A stretch of 64,000 bases of DNA. It comes from RGIG426 sp045598965. GTDB lineage: Bacteria > Bacillota > Clostridia > Oscillospirales > Acutalibacteraceae. The DNA is taken from assembly GCA_045598965.1 (NCBI GenBank), contig JAZRVH010000007.1:94261-158260 (forward strand), written 5' to 3'. The notes under the pieces were generated by a model, which made no database searches, had not been told where the DNA came from, and was given only the letters and a program-made list of their open reading frames with translations. Shown piece by piece: positions 9,324 through 17,508 of the stretch (position 1 is the stretch's first letter; the number at the start of each line of letters is the position of its first letter). Both the position numbers and the translations under genes were made by a program.

Positions 9324-10536
9324 GTTTATGCCGACAAAGGACGAATTGTTTCACAATCGAATAGAGACAATGACGTTGTCGCAGCAATGCCGTTTTGATG
9401 CGATGTTGTTGGTGAGTCATATTTTGAACTGTGCACTGACGGGAGATCGGGAACGGTCAAGCGGAAAATGTTTGACTATTCAGTATTCGTATTTTTTGAA
9501 ACGACTTCACGATGCGTTTGAGGGTACGATTATACAGACGCAAAAATGTTCGAATATTTTGGTTTTTGACGATTTTATCCGAATTGCCGATTTCAGCTTT
9601 GCCGCAATCAAAGAAATACTTGTGAATCCCAGCACACGTATTGAAAAAGTGGATACCAAAATGCTGGCCAATCGGGCAAGAGGATTCGGCACCAAAACGA
9701 TGCAGTGGATGTCCCAACGACCGGGGAGAACGATTGAGGAGAAAATCTCCCCGGAAAACAAGGTGCTGACAACCAAAACCATTTTCACAACGGATACCAA
9801 GGAAAATCGGGAGTTTATGTATCTGTATCGAATTTTGTACGATGCCATTGTGGTGAGAACAAAAAATACCGGTTGTCTCCATTGCAGTGAAAAATGCGAG
9901 TATTATGACTGGGTCGTAAAGGTACAACGACTGCTTGCCGCCAACTTAAAAATCAAAACGGGAGAGTTGTGCGAGGTTAAACCGATTAAACAGGCGTACC
10001 AAAACAACAAATTGATGTGTGACAAAAACTATAAGATTATTTGGGACGCTGTGAAAATGCTTTCTACTGTGGAAGAGAAAATCAACGACGATTTTGATGA
10101 GACGAATCTTTTTAACCGTTTGGCGGTTGTGTTTTATTGGCTCGTGGTTTCAAGAATGCTTCGTTCTCCCGGGGCGATAATTGTGGACCGTGTGGGAGAA
10201 TTGCACGACAAAAACGGTCGGCTTTGGTTTGGTGCCGATGACGAGACCGCACCGGTTTTTGAGGATACCGTTTTGATAAAAACAAAAACCGGGAAACTGA
10301 AACAACGCTACACGGTTAAGCTTACGGGTAACACCATAACGATTGAAGATAAGACGGCGATTGTCTTTTTGTTCAATGTGGACGATTATTTTACGCTGTC
10401 CGACCGCTTAGCCGTCGCTGAGGAAGCACGTATTGCCGCCGAAAAAGCTGCTGTCGAAAAGGCTGTTGCTGAGCAAAAAACGCCAAACGATGTTACGCCA
10501 AAACAACCGCCGAAAACGGCACCTATGACTAATTGA
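9313..10536 (+). CDS. Uncharacterised partner of the McrB-like ATPase, possibly DUF2357-like
   Basis: A 407-residue soluble protein without clear catalytic motifs. The central part contains CLHCSEKCEYYDW (three closely spaced cysteines) and, around residue 230, a stretch QAYQNNKLMCDKNYKIIWDA. The last resembles the segment before the end of the helical region in DUF2357 proteins, which accompany McrB-type ATPases in place of McrC. The C-terminus is a low-complexity Ala/Glu/Lys/Pro tail of about 50 residues. The gene starts at ATG 9313 inside the end of the ATPase gene and lies 10 bp before the next one. DUF2357 membership is a guess from context and a weak motif. I saw no PD-(D/E)xK nuclease signature. 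Confidence 0.55.
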   Translation: MMNEFMPTKDELFHNRIETMTLSQQCRFDAMLLVSHILNCALTGDRERSSGKCLTIQYSYFLKRLHDAFEGTIIQTQKCSNILVFDDFIRIADFSFAAIKEILVNPSTRIEKVDTKMLANRARGFGTKTMQWMSQRPGRTIEEKISPENKVLTTKTIFTTDTKENREFMYLYRILYDAIVVRTKNTGCLHCSEKCEYYDWVVKVQRLLAANLKIKTGELCEVKPIKQAYQNNKLMCDKNYKIIWDAVKMLSTVEEKINDDFDETNLFNRLAVVFYWLVVSRMLRSPGAIIVDRVGELHDKNGRLWFGADDETAPVFEDTVLIKTKTGKLKQRYTVKLTGNTITIEDKTAIVFLFNVDDYFTLSDRLAVAEEARIAAEKAAVEKAVAEQKTPNDVTPKQPPKTAPMTN

Positions 10537-10546
10537 GGGAAAACGT

Positions 10547-13534
10547 ATGAGCAACAAAATCGAGTTTGAGCGATGGTTGGAAACGCAAAAGCAAATAAAA
10601 ATGTTAAAGCGTCGGCGTATTATGTCGACGCTAAACGGGCTTGAGAAGAAAAGTGCTTTGTTTGAAGTGGACGACGTGATGGGTTTGAATGCGTTTCCGC
10701 CGTCTCCGGAGCTTTCGTTTTATCGGGAATATCTTGAGTGGAAAGCGTTTTGGGCAAAGCCGAAAACAACACCGACGTATTCTGCATCCAATCCGTTGCC
10801 GGATTTTGCGACCTTGTCTACGGTGAACACGCCAAAAGCCGCACCTGCTCCCGAAAAGGCGGCACCTGCTCCTGCGAAAGCCGCACCTGTTTTTGCAAAG
10901 ATAGCACCTGCTCCTACGAAAGCCGCACCTGCTCCTGCAAAAGCCGCACCGACGCTGACGGATGAGGTGAGACTGGCGTCGAATTCCATTGTGGAGCAGT
11001 TGTCCGTTGCGTTGCCGCTGAACGGCGTTGACTCTCATAAGGAGATTGGCAAGCGTGGACTGCTTCTTTTAGGGAAACGGTTTGCGGAGGTGTTGCCCTC
11101 TGTAGGAGAAAAAGTAACCGCCGAAAAAAGCGTATTCTTGGCTAAGCCGGCAAAGTTGGTTTTTGACTTGGTGTCCGGATATTATGCGGACATTGCCAAC
11201 GATCGTTGCTATCTTCCCATGGTGTCGTATGTGGAGCATAGCACCGCTACCAAAAAAGTGAAAAAACCCCGTCGGGACGAGGCGTTTTATTATACCGCCG
11301 ATCCCTTTCGCCAGTTTACGACGGCCTCGGATTTTTGCGGCGATAGCGGCGAAGATGCCGCTATTATGACCTCAATTCACGACACGCTGGCGAAAGAGAA
11401 AAACCGTTCGGGTGACGGGGATATTTTGTGTTTAATCCCTGACCACTTGGGCGATTTTAAGGATGCGATAAAAGGACAAATCAAGTCTGCCGGCGGCGGG
11501 ATTGTGCAAATTCCCCGCAGTATTGCGGCGGCATACGCCTACGTCGACACCCATAACCCGACGAAGGATGTGACGTTTTGGTGTTATGACTATGAATCGG
11601 GGGAGCCGTGCAAAACCGAAATACATATACACTGGGACAAAGAAAACAAAACATACACCTATATGCGTATGGCACGTCGTCGAGTGAAAAATCCCCCGAA
11701 AATCGGATGCGACGAGTATTTGCGACAGTTCGAACAGCGTCACAGCGTAACCATTCCGGAATCTGTCCGAAAGACGTTGGTGTCCACCAAAGACATTCTT
11801 CGTGTTTTAGTGGAGAAGAACTCCATTCTTTTCGAAACAAAAAAAGGCTACAATAGCGTGGATTATGACGAAAAACTGGCATGTGAATTTTCGAGTGCCG
11901 TTTGTCATTTTGCTGAATCCGAAGTTAGCAAGAACGACGTCTGCTGTGTGTTGACGGAATTTCCCTCTGACAATCCCGTTGCCTATTCGTTTGACAAGCT
12001 TATGGCGGGATGCAAGGGAATTGTGAAACGGATTGCCGAAAAGGGAGTCATTTGGAGAGAATATCTCCCCGAGTTGAGCTTGGAGGTTATCCATAACCGG
12101 CGGTTCAATACGATTCAATTGGTGAAAAAAGGCGATTACCAAAACATCTCGTTGGATACTATGGACGAGGAAATTGAAATTGAGCTGAATAACGGTCGTT
12201 TTTCACTGCCTTTCGGAAAAGAGGCGGTGTATTTGCCGCTTACCCGTGAGGAATTCGGTGAAACCGAACGGGATAAAATGGCAAAGTTCTGCGGGCCGGA
12301 ATTAGAAAACGGCTATGGTTCTGTGGAAGTAGACCTGCGTTTGACGTATCGTTTTGGCGACCCCGATTCCTATAAACTCTATGCCAAATCACAGGAGAAC
12401 GAATGGGAAATTCAAAGTGAATGGTGCGAGCAGAGCGAGGTTGTTGTGAACGAAGTGGTTTGGCCGAAATACGACAACGACCCGCAAGTAGAAGATAAAG
12501 CACTCAACCATATGGAGTGGTTTACTAAAGTGTTGAGTAGCCGTCTAGAAAACATAAATGATATGGATGACATGGACTATATAGACGACATAGACGACTA
12601 TTTTGACGACTTTGAATTAGGAGAAGAGCATCGGGGTGATTATGCAGAGAGTAACCTTTTTTATTTCGGAAGTTCAAACTATAAAAATAGGTTTATTGCC
12701 CGCTTCTTTAAGATGATTACCGACGCATCCAATTATCATAATAACAATCAGTGCAGAGACATATTTAACAAGATATATAACGGAATTATTTATAAAACCT
12801 TCTTTGAGTTCATTTATTTGGGCGATGAATCAAAACTTGCCGGGTTGGCAGGCGATAATAAAAGCCTCCACCATGCGTTGAAGGTGTCTGTTTATGAGTA
12901 CATGAGTATGTTGGGCGTTCTCTACACGTTTTCCAATAAGGATGTTCCCGAATTGATTGATGTATTTAGTAAAGAAAAAAGTTCCGAGTATATTATCAAC
13001 GCTTCCCGTTGTATAACAGAGGATACCTATGGCGTATTTCCTCTTGTGGCGGAAAAATTAAAAAAGAGTTGTAAGGTGAAAGAGCTTCGTAATATTTCCT
13101 CTGTGTGTTGGTTGAATTCTTCCTGGATTTTTAGCTTGTACCGAGAGTCTCCGGAAGCGATTAAAAATATAATAAATACTATTACTGAATATCTTACAAA
13201 AAAGGCAAAAGAAGAGGTTGTCAGTAAGACGTTGAAAGTGCGTGATGTGATGGAGGTGGCGTTGGCCATTTGCCGTTTAAGAGAGGTAGACGAAACCATT
13301 CTTAACCCTAATGATAAACAAGTAAAAGATTTGGTCGCTGCCGTAAAAGAAATTGACAGAGTGGTTTACGAGGATGAGTATTATTTACGTAAACCTTTCG
13401 AATCTCGTGTGCGATTTAACAGAAACGAAAAGGTGAACGACGGGCTTGCCAATGTGTCGGATACTTGCTATTTGCTCATTACACAGTTGACCGGCTCTAA
13501 GAAATTGGATTTGCTTGGATTTACCGACGATTGA
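10547..13534 (+). CDS. Large protein with Pro/Ala linker and degenerate Hsp70/actin-like region
   Basis: This 995-residue protein begins with a short helical region. An Ala-Pro-Lys repeat (KAAPAPAKAAP units, about residues 97-138) follows. Residues about 165-480 look like a diverged Hsp70/actin ATPase domain: DILCLIPDHLGDF, then QIPRSIAAAYAYVDT in the place of the Hsp70 EPTAAAlAYG segment, then FWCYDYESGEPCKTEI in the place of the phosphate-2 DlGGGTfD loop. The Gly-rich loop is badly eroded, so ATP hydrolysis is doubtful. An Asp-rich patch (MDDMDYIDDIDDYFDD) lies near residue 675 and the last 300 residues are helical and unrecognised. RBS GAGGG precedes ATG 10547. It is the last gene of the operon and is followed by a strong terminator. 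A chaperone-like or scaffold role is inferred. Confidence 0.6.
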   Translation: MSNKIEFERWLETQKQIKMLKRRRIMSTLNGLEKKSALFEVDDVMGLNAFPPSPELSFYREYLEWKAFWAKPKTTPTYSASNPLPDFATLSTVNTPKAAPAPEKAAPAPAKAAPVFAKIAPAPTKAAPAPAKAAPTLTDEVRLASNSIVEQLSVALPLNGVDSHKEIGKRGLLLLGKRFAEVLPSVGEKVTAEKSVFLAKPAKLVFDLVSGYYADIANDRCYLPMVSYVEHSTATKKVKKPRRDEAFYYTADPFRQFTTASDFCGDSGEDAAIMTSIHDTLAKEKNRSGDGDILCLIPDHLGDFKDAIKGQIKSAGGGIVQIPRSIAAAYAYVDTHNPTKDVTFWCYDYESGEPCKTEIHIHWDKENKTYTYMRMARRRVKNPPKIGCDEYLRQFEQRHSVTIPESVRKTLVSTKDILRVLVEKNSILFETKKGYNSVDYDEKLACEFSSAVCHFAESEVSKNDVCCVLTEFPSDNPVAYSFDKLMAGCKGIVKRIAEKGVIWREYLPELSLEVIHNRRFNTIQLVKKGDYQNISLDTMDEEIEIELNNGRFSLPFGKEAVYLPLTREEFGETERDKMAKFCGPELENGYGSVEVDLRLTYRFGDPDSYKLYAKSQENEWEIQSEWCEQSEVVVNEVVWPKYDNDPQVEDKALNHMEWFTKVLSSRLENINDMDDMDYIDDIDDYFDDFELGEEHRGDYAESNLFYFGSSNYKNRFIARFFKMITDASNYHNNNQCRDIFNKIYNGIIYKTFFEFIYLGDESKLAGLAGDNKSLHHALKVSVYEYMSMLGVLYTFSNKDVPELIDVFSKEKSSEYIINASRCITEDTYGVFPLVAEKLKKSCKVKELRNISSVCWLNSSWIFSLYRESPEAIKNIINTITEYLTKKAKEEVVSKTLKVRDVMEVALAICRLREVDETILNPNDKQVKDLVAAVKEIDRVVYEDEYYLRKPFESRVRFNRNEKVNDGLANVSDTCYLLITQLTGSKKLDLLGFTDD

Positions 13535-13554
13535 CAACTTCATAGCACTAAGAG

Positions 13555-13591
13555 GACGGGCATACCGAATTTCGGTATGCCCGTCTTTTTT
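13555..13591 (+). terminator. Rho-independent terminator after the large operon
   Basis: A perfect 15-bp inverted repeat, GACGGGCATACCGAA and its complement, lies 21 bp after the stop codon and is followed by seven T residues. It separates the kinase/helicase/ATPase operon from the downstream ADP-ribosylation operon. The remaining gap up to 13688 is AT-rich; I found no convincing sigma-A promoter in it, though one must be close because the next genes follow the terminator. Confidence 0.92.
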
Positions 13592-13687
13592 GATATTTGA
13601 AAAAATGAAAAAATTTTCGAAAAACTGTTAAGTTTCCAAAAATTTGTTCCTATATGAGAGTAGAAAATCATACAAGGAGGATTTGAA

Positions 13688-14215
13688 ATGAACGCTGTCA
13701 CTACTTACGAGAAACTGGAAAAACGCTATGGAGAAAACAACTATAACCGAAAAAGCATCACCGGGGCGACCGTTGGTTGTAGCCGGTGCGTAGGGTACTG
13801 TATGTACAAAGGGCATCAAGGGTATTTGACTGCCGAGCTTCGAAAAGAACACGATTGCCTCGGTAAAGGCTGTTACCATTACATAGAAAAGCCTCGTCGT
13901 GAAAAGGTGTCTCTATCGAGTAAAGCGGCGGATCCCTTTGCTGATGTGAAAAATGCAATGGTCGCCATGGGCAACAGCATTTATTCGATGGCGTGCGAGC
14001 TATCGAATGCGTATGAAGGAATCCTTTTTACCAAAGCGGATGTCTCGGAATTTGGAAAATGCGAGCTTTCGTATGTGACCATTTCTAACGATTATCCCCT
14101 TGAGCAAATGGCGTTGGCCATTGAGGAAAAGACCGGTTACACCGTGAGAATGAAAAATTTAAACTACACATTTGACCGTGTGGTGGAGATGATTATGAAT
14201 CGTGTGCCTGCGTGA
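13688..14215 (+). CDS. Cys-rich protein upstream of the DarT-like toxin
   Basis: A 175-residue protein of unknown function with a well-placed ribosome site (AAGGAGG) before ATG. The N-terminal 70 residues contain CSRCVGYCMYKGH and HDCLGKGCYHY, six cysteines and three histidines spaced like a zinc-binding module. The C-terminal 90 residues form an ordinary mixed alpha/beta stretch without known motifs. It is the first gene after the terminator at 13555 and is 14 bp from the DarT-like gene, so it leads the ADP-ribosylation operon. It could be a DNA-binding regulator of the toxin-antitoxin pair, but there is no recognisable helix-turn-helix. Confidence 0.65.
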   Translation: MNAVTTYEKLEKRYGENNYNRKSITGATVGCSRCVGYCMYKGHQGYLTAELRKEHDCLGKGCYHYIEKPRREKVSLSSKAADPFADVKNAMVAMGNSIYSMACELSNAYEGILFTKADVSEFGKCELSYVTISNDYPLEQMALAIEEKTGYTVRMKNLNYTFDRVVEMIMNRVPA

Positions 14216-14229
14216 AAGGAGCGTATGTG

Positions 14230-15264
14230 ATGAACGTATACGATGAATTGCAACAGATGACCGATACGCTTAAAAGGATGAAACAACGCCCGTTAAAGTC
14301 CTTGCATGGATATGTGATGAAATACAAAGGGAAAAGTTGTCGGGTTTTGAAAGACGAAAGGAAAGGAACCGTGCGGACGCTTCTTTTGCAAAGTCTTGAC
14401 GGCCGTGATGAGCACAGGTTGTCTCTTACAGAAGAAAAAATACAAAGCCTCCGCTCCTCGATGAAACCGGAAGTGGCCGCACGCTATTTTGGTGAATCAG
14501 CAGCCAAAGAGGAAATTGCCTCGTTGGAAAAGGCTATATGCGAAAAAGAACAGTTTGCAAAAACCCGTCAGGAATTTGTGGACTACTTGAAAAGCCTTAA
14601 CGTGACCCATTTTGTCCACTTTACACCGATGAAAAATTTACCGAGCATTGCTTCGTTTGGTTTGGTTCCGGTCGGTATGCAAGAGCGTTACGGCATTACG
14701 TCGATAAGAACCGACAGCAAACGTATGGATGGTACGCAACACAATAATTTGTCTATCACGTTCCCCAATTATTCTATGTTTTTCGCTAAAAGAAGCGAGA
14801 TGGGGATTCCTTTTGTTGTTTTGAAATTGGATATTGAGTTATTGCTGGATAGCGAAATTTCCGGAAACATCGTGTTTTGCAATCACAATGCGGCGGCAAC
14901 CGGCGTTCGGGAGGGCAAGCAGCTGGAGGATTTACGGCAGATGTTTTCGGCGAGATCCTACTATAAAAACCAAATCATCTCCCGTGATCAGCTGGATATC
15001 CCGGATGCGTTTACGACCGACCCGCAGGCAGAGGTGAAAATTTTCGGAATCATTCCGCCGCAATACATTACGGATGTTCTGGTGGAGAGCGGCGATGTGA
15101 TATCCTATGCATTTGTGAAAAAGACGCCTTTTGCGTCGCTTGTAAAAGAAAATAAGGAGTTTTTTTCATACAGAAAGGATTATTCCTTTTGGAAGGAGGG
15201 AAATCAAAGTGGCAACACGTCCGGTTTTCGTTTCTGCGGATATCGTTCCGTTCTTTGTTCGTAA
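14230..15264 (+). CDS. darT: DarT1-like DNA ADP-ribosyltransferase (toxin)
   Basis: A 344-residue protein. Residues about 120-300 match the DarT fold (formerly DUF4433): HFVHFTPMKNLPSIASFGL near residue 127, then SITFPNYSMFFAKR, the segment GNIVFCNHNAAATG, and TDPQAEVKIFGIIPPQYI with the expected catalytic Glu at about 268. DarT enzymes use NAD+ to attach ADP-ribose to bases in DNA and block replication. The first 110 residues are an extra region with a small beta-type segment and a coiled helix. ATG 14230, eight bases after AAAGGAG, is preferred over GTG 14212. The next gene starts inside this one and encodes a NADAR-type protein, the known antitoxin of DarT1 systems. All motif positions look intact, so the toxin is probably active. 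Confidence 0.88.
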   Translation: MNVYDELQQMTDTLKRMKQRPLKSLHGYVMKYKGKSCRVLKDERKGTVRTLLLQSLDGRDEHRLSLTEEKIQSLRSSMKPEVAARYFGESAAKEEIASLEKAICEKEQFAKTRQEFVDYLKSLNVTHFVHFTPMKNLPSIASFGLVPVGMQERYGITSIRTDSKRMDGTQHNNLSITFPNYSMFFAKRSEMGIPFVVLKLDIELLLDSEISGNIVFCNHNAAATGVREGKQLEDLRQMFSARSYYKNQIISRDQLDIPDAFTTDPQAEVKIFGIIPPQYITDVLVESGDVISYAFVKKTPFASLVKENKEFFSYRKDYSFWKEGNQSGNTSGFRFCGYRSVLCS

Positions 15265-15886
15265 AGATACAAATTTTGAGTATTGCCCCGGATTTGCGGT
15301 GTCACAAAAACGTAAATCTATCGAAAATCTGCATCGGAGGTTTTTAGAACGTTATCCCGACAAGACAATTTTGGAAATATCCAGCAAGTCCGAAAACCCC
15401 ATAGGAAGACAGTTGAGTGCTTTTTTTCTGCCTATCACGCTGAGAAACGGAGAAAAGACAACGGTGGAGTCGGCATTTCAATCGAGCAAGGTGTTTTTGA
15501 AAGGGGGACCGTATAAGGATTTACTCTATCAGCCGTCGTTGGTTGCCAAGCGAGACGAACGGCTGAGGTCAAGTGGCCCGATTGTCGGCTTTGATTACGA
15601 TGGAACGGAGTTTTCGACAGAACCCAAACATTTCTTTTATGCGTGGTTATATGCCAAGGCGTTGAGCGAAAACAAAGAGCTTGCCGAAAAGGTGATGGAA
15701 TACGATGCGTTCACAGATATCGAATTTCACCCGCAAAAATCCATCAACTGCCAGGCAATGGCGGCGGCAATTTATGTTTCGCTTAGGAAAAAAGGCTTGT
15801 TAGAGGAGGCGTTGCGTCAACCGAAAACGTTTGCCGCATACGTTAGTACGTCGACACCGTCCGAAATGCAAATGACCTTATATTGA
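15209..15886 (+). CDS. NADAR-type antitoxin (DNA ADP-ribose hydrolase) of DarT1
   Basis: A 225-residue protein of the NADAR type associated with DarT1. The signature GRQLSAFFLPITLRNGEKTT followed by VESAFQSSKVF corresponds to the NADAR core (LSNF...EHxFQAxK), and the C-terminal KHFFYAWLYAKAL and FHPQKSINCQA segments fit the DarT1-associated subfamily. In studied pairs this enzyme removes ADP-ribose from guanine and so protects the cell from the toxin. The start is GTG 15209, eight bases after GGAAGGAGGG and 56 bp inside the toxin gene, an overlap that couples synthesis of the two. Partner order (toxin then antitoxin) agrees with the family. Confidence 0.82.
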   Translation: MATRPVFVSADIVPFFVRKDTNFEYCPGFAVSQKRKSIENLHRRFLERYPDKTILEISSKSENPIGRQLSAFFLPITLRNGEKTTVESAFQSSKVFLKGGPYKDLLYQPSLVAKRDERLRSSGPIVGFDYDGTEFSTEPKHFFYAWLYAKALSENKELAEKVMEYDAFTDIEFHPQKSINCQAMAAAIYVSLRKKGLLEEALRQPKTFAAYVSTSTPSEMQMTLY

Positions 15887-15932
15887 CCGAAAAACAGACA
15901 AAAACACACGTAAGACAGAAAGGATGATGCCC

Positions 15933-17228
15933 ATGGGAATGATTATAGGCTATGAGAAAGAAAAGGAAATCATTCGGCAGCTGAGGGAGATGCTTCACAA
16001 AGCAGAGAACTATCGTGAGCATGGTATTCGTATTCCTCGTGGACTGTTGCTTGCCGGCAAACCCGGCGTAGGAAAAACGGTGCTGGCACGTTCGCTTGTG
16101 GATGAGGGGATTCATCTGGTTGAGCTTCGGGCGGCAACGTGCTGCAACAGTGAAGCGTCAGAGGCGGTTAAAGAGGTGTTTCGCCAGGCGAAAAGCCAAA
16201 AGCCGTCGGTGCTGCTGTTAGATGAGCTCGATAAGATTGCGGGCTGCAGTTCCTCTTTCTTTATGGAGGACAACGATAAAGTGATGAAAACGTTATTGCA
16301 GGAGCTGGATGCCCTCTCTGATGACGACGTGGTTTTGGTAGTGGCTACCTGCAATGATTTGAATATGATCGGCGATGCTCTGGTTCGTCCCGGAAGATTT
16401 GACAGAACACTGATACTGGAGACGCCGGATGAGGAAACCCGAAAATGTATTTTGAAAGCGTATTTTGAGCGGATTAAAATCCCCTGCACACTGGACTATG
16501 AGTATCTTGCTCGTATTACGTATGGGTATACCGGTGCCAAGCTGGAGTGTCTTGTCAACGAGGCGGGCATTCTCGGTATGGAAAAAGAGGAGCCCTCGGT
16601 GACCCAAGAGGATATTTACGCCGTTATTAACCGATTGGATTTTCATTCGACAGAAAAGAATGTGGTTTCCGACAAGGAGCAATTACGCCGGATAGCCGTG
16701 CATGAGGCGGGACACGTGCTTTGTGCGTTGTATTTAACGCCCAACTGCCTTTTCGGAGCCAGCATACTTCCGCAAGGAGAAACGCAGGGGCACATCCGTT
16801 TCATACGTGAGGAAAACGTCTTGCAAAGCATGAGCGAAATCGAGCGTGAGGCGACGGTTATTCTTGCCGGCCACGTGGCGGAACGTATTGAATTCGGCGA
16901 ATATCTAACCGGTTCCAGCTCGGATATCGAAAAGGCAACCGCCCGTGTGCATTATCTTACCTCTCGGGAAGCGGCGTACGGTTACGATTATGTGACGGCA
17001 CTTTTGTATAAAGGGCAATTCTCTCTTTCTTCGGACAGCGTGAAGTCCCGTGCCGCCGAAAAGGTAGCTGAGCGGATGGCGGCGATTGACAAGTATGCCG
17101 AGGGGATTCTCACAGAACATCGTGACGTGTTTACGGCGGTAGTGAACGCTTTGATGGAAAAGCAAATTCTCACTCGTGACGAATTGATGACGATTAAAGA
17201 GACGATGGAATCGAAATCGGCGGCTTGA
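15933..17228 (+). CDS. Soluble FtsH-like AAA+ zinc metalloprotease
   Basis: A 431-residue AAA ATPase joined to an M41-type peptidase. It shows Walker A GKPGVGKTV near residue 42, Walker B VLLLDELDKI near 98, the second region of homology RPGRFDR near 154, the zinc site HEAGH near 257, and a third-ligand segment TGSSSDIEKAT near 330. Unlike cellular FtsH (about 600-700 residues) it lacks the two N-terminal membrane helices and periplasmic domain. It should therefore be a cytoplasmic protease. ATG 15933 fits the AGAAAGG site best; ATG 15924 is too close to it. It lies 46 bp after the antitoxin and precedes a small EF-hand gene. Degrading the antitoxin or another partner is an attractive but untested role. 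Confidence 0.85.
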   Translation: MGMIIGYEKEKEIIRQLREMLHKAENYREHGIRIPRGLLLAGKPGVGKTVLARSLVDEGIHLVELRAATCCNSEASEAVKEVFRQAKSQKPSVLLLDELDKIAGCSSSFFMEDNDKVMKTLLQELDALSDDDVVLVVATCNDLNMIGDALVRPGRFDRTLILETPDEETRKCILKAYFERIKIPCTLDYEYLARITYGYTGAKLECLVNEAGILGMEKEEPSVTQEDIYAVINRLDFHSTEKNVVSDKEQLRRIAVHEAGHVLCALYLTPNCLFGASILPQGETQGHIRFIREENVLQSMSEIEREATVILAGHVAERIEFGEYLTGSSSDIEKATARVHYLTSREAAYGYDYVTALLYKGQFSLSSDSVKSRAAEKVAERMAAIDKYAEGILTEHRDVFTAVVNALMEKQILTRDELMTIKETMESKSAA

Positions 17229-17275
17229 CAGAATGTGTGAGAACGGATACAATACAAAAGAAAAGGGGGTTGGGT

Positions 17276-17455
17276 ATGCGACCGCTGTTTGATTTTAACG
17301 GGGATGGAAAAATGGATATGCTGGAGTTTATGATTGCCTCGGGTGCTTTTGAGGAGGATGACCCCTTGAATCCGCTTGGCAATCCAAAAAAACGCTCTTC
17401 ATCGGACATCCTCGGAGAGTCGGATGACCTCTTTGACGACGAGGAAGAAGATTGA
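17276..17455 (+). CDS. Small acidic EF-hand protein
   Basis: A 59-residue protein. Near its N-terminus, DFNGDGKMDMLEF is a canonical EF-hand calcium loop (D-x-N-x-D-G-x-x-D-x-x-E). The C-terminus is very acidic (DDLFDDEEED) and there is a Pro/Lys/Ser stretch between. RBS AAAGGGGGTTGGGT precedes ATG 17276. It sits 47 bp after the FtsH-like protease and just before a terminator, so it is the last gene of the operon. A single EF-hand could bind calcium as a dimer, or the tail may act as a protease-recognition or binding tag. I know of no family for it. Confidence 0.6.
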   Translation: MRPLFDFNGDGKMDMLEFMIASGAFEEDDPLNPLGNPKKRSSSDILGESDDLFDDEEED

Positions 17456-17460
17456 ACTAA

Positions 17461-17495
17461 AAAAAGACGCTCTGTCAACACAGAGCGTCTTTTTA
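17461..17495. terminator. Bidirectional terminator between convergent operons
   Basis: A perfect 10-bp stem, GACGCTCTGT with loop CAAC, is flanked by A5 on the left and T6 on the right. It can end transcription of the plus-strand EF-hand operon and of the minus-strand gene that stops at 17509. Confidence 0.92.
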
Positions 17496-17508
17496 CGTTT
17501 TCTTTGGT

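Noticed and set aside
13592..13687. Promoter for the Cys-rich/DarT operon
   Set aside because: The region is AT-rich, and several weak -10-like words exist, but none has a matching -35 box. It is left unassigned even though a promoter is needed there.
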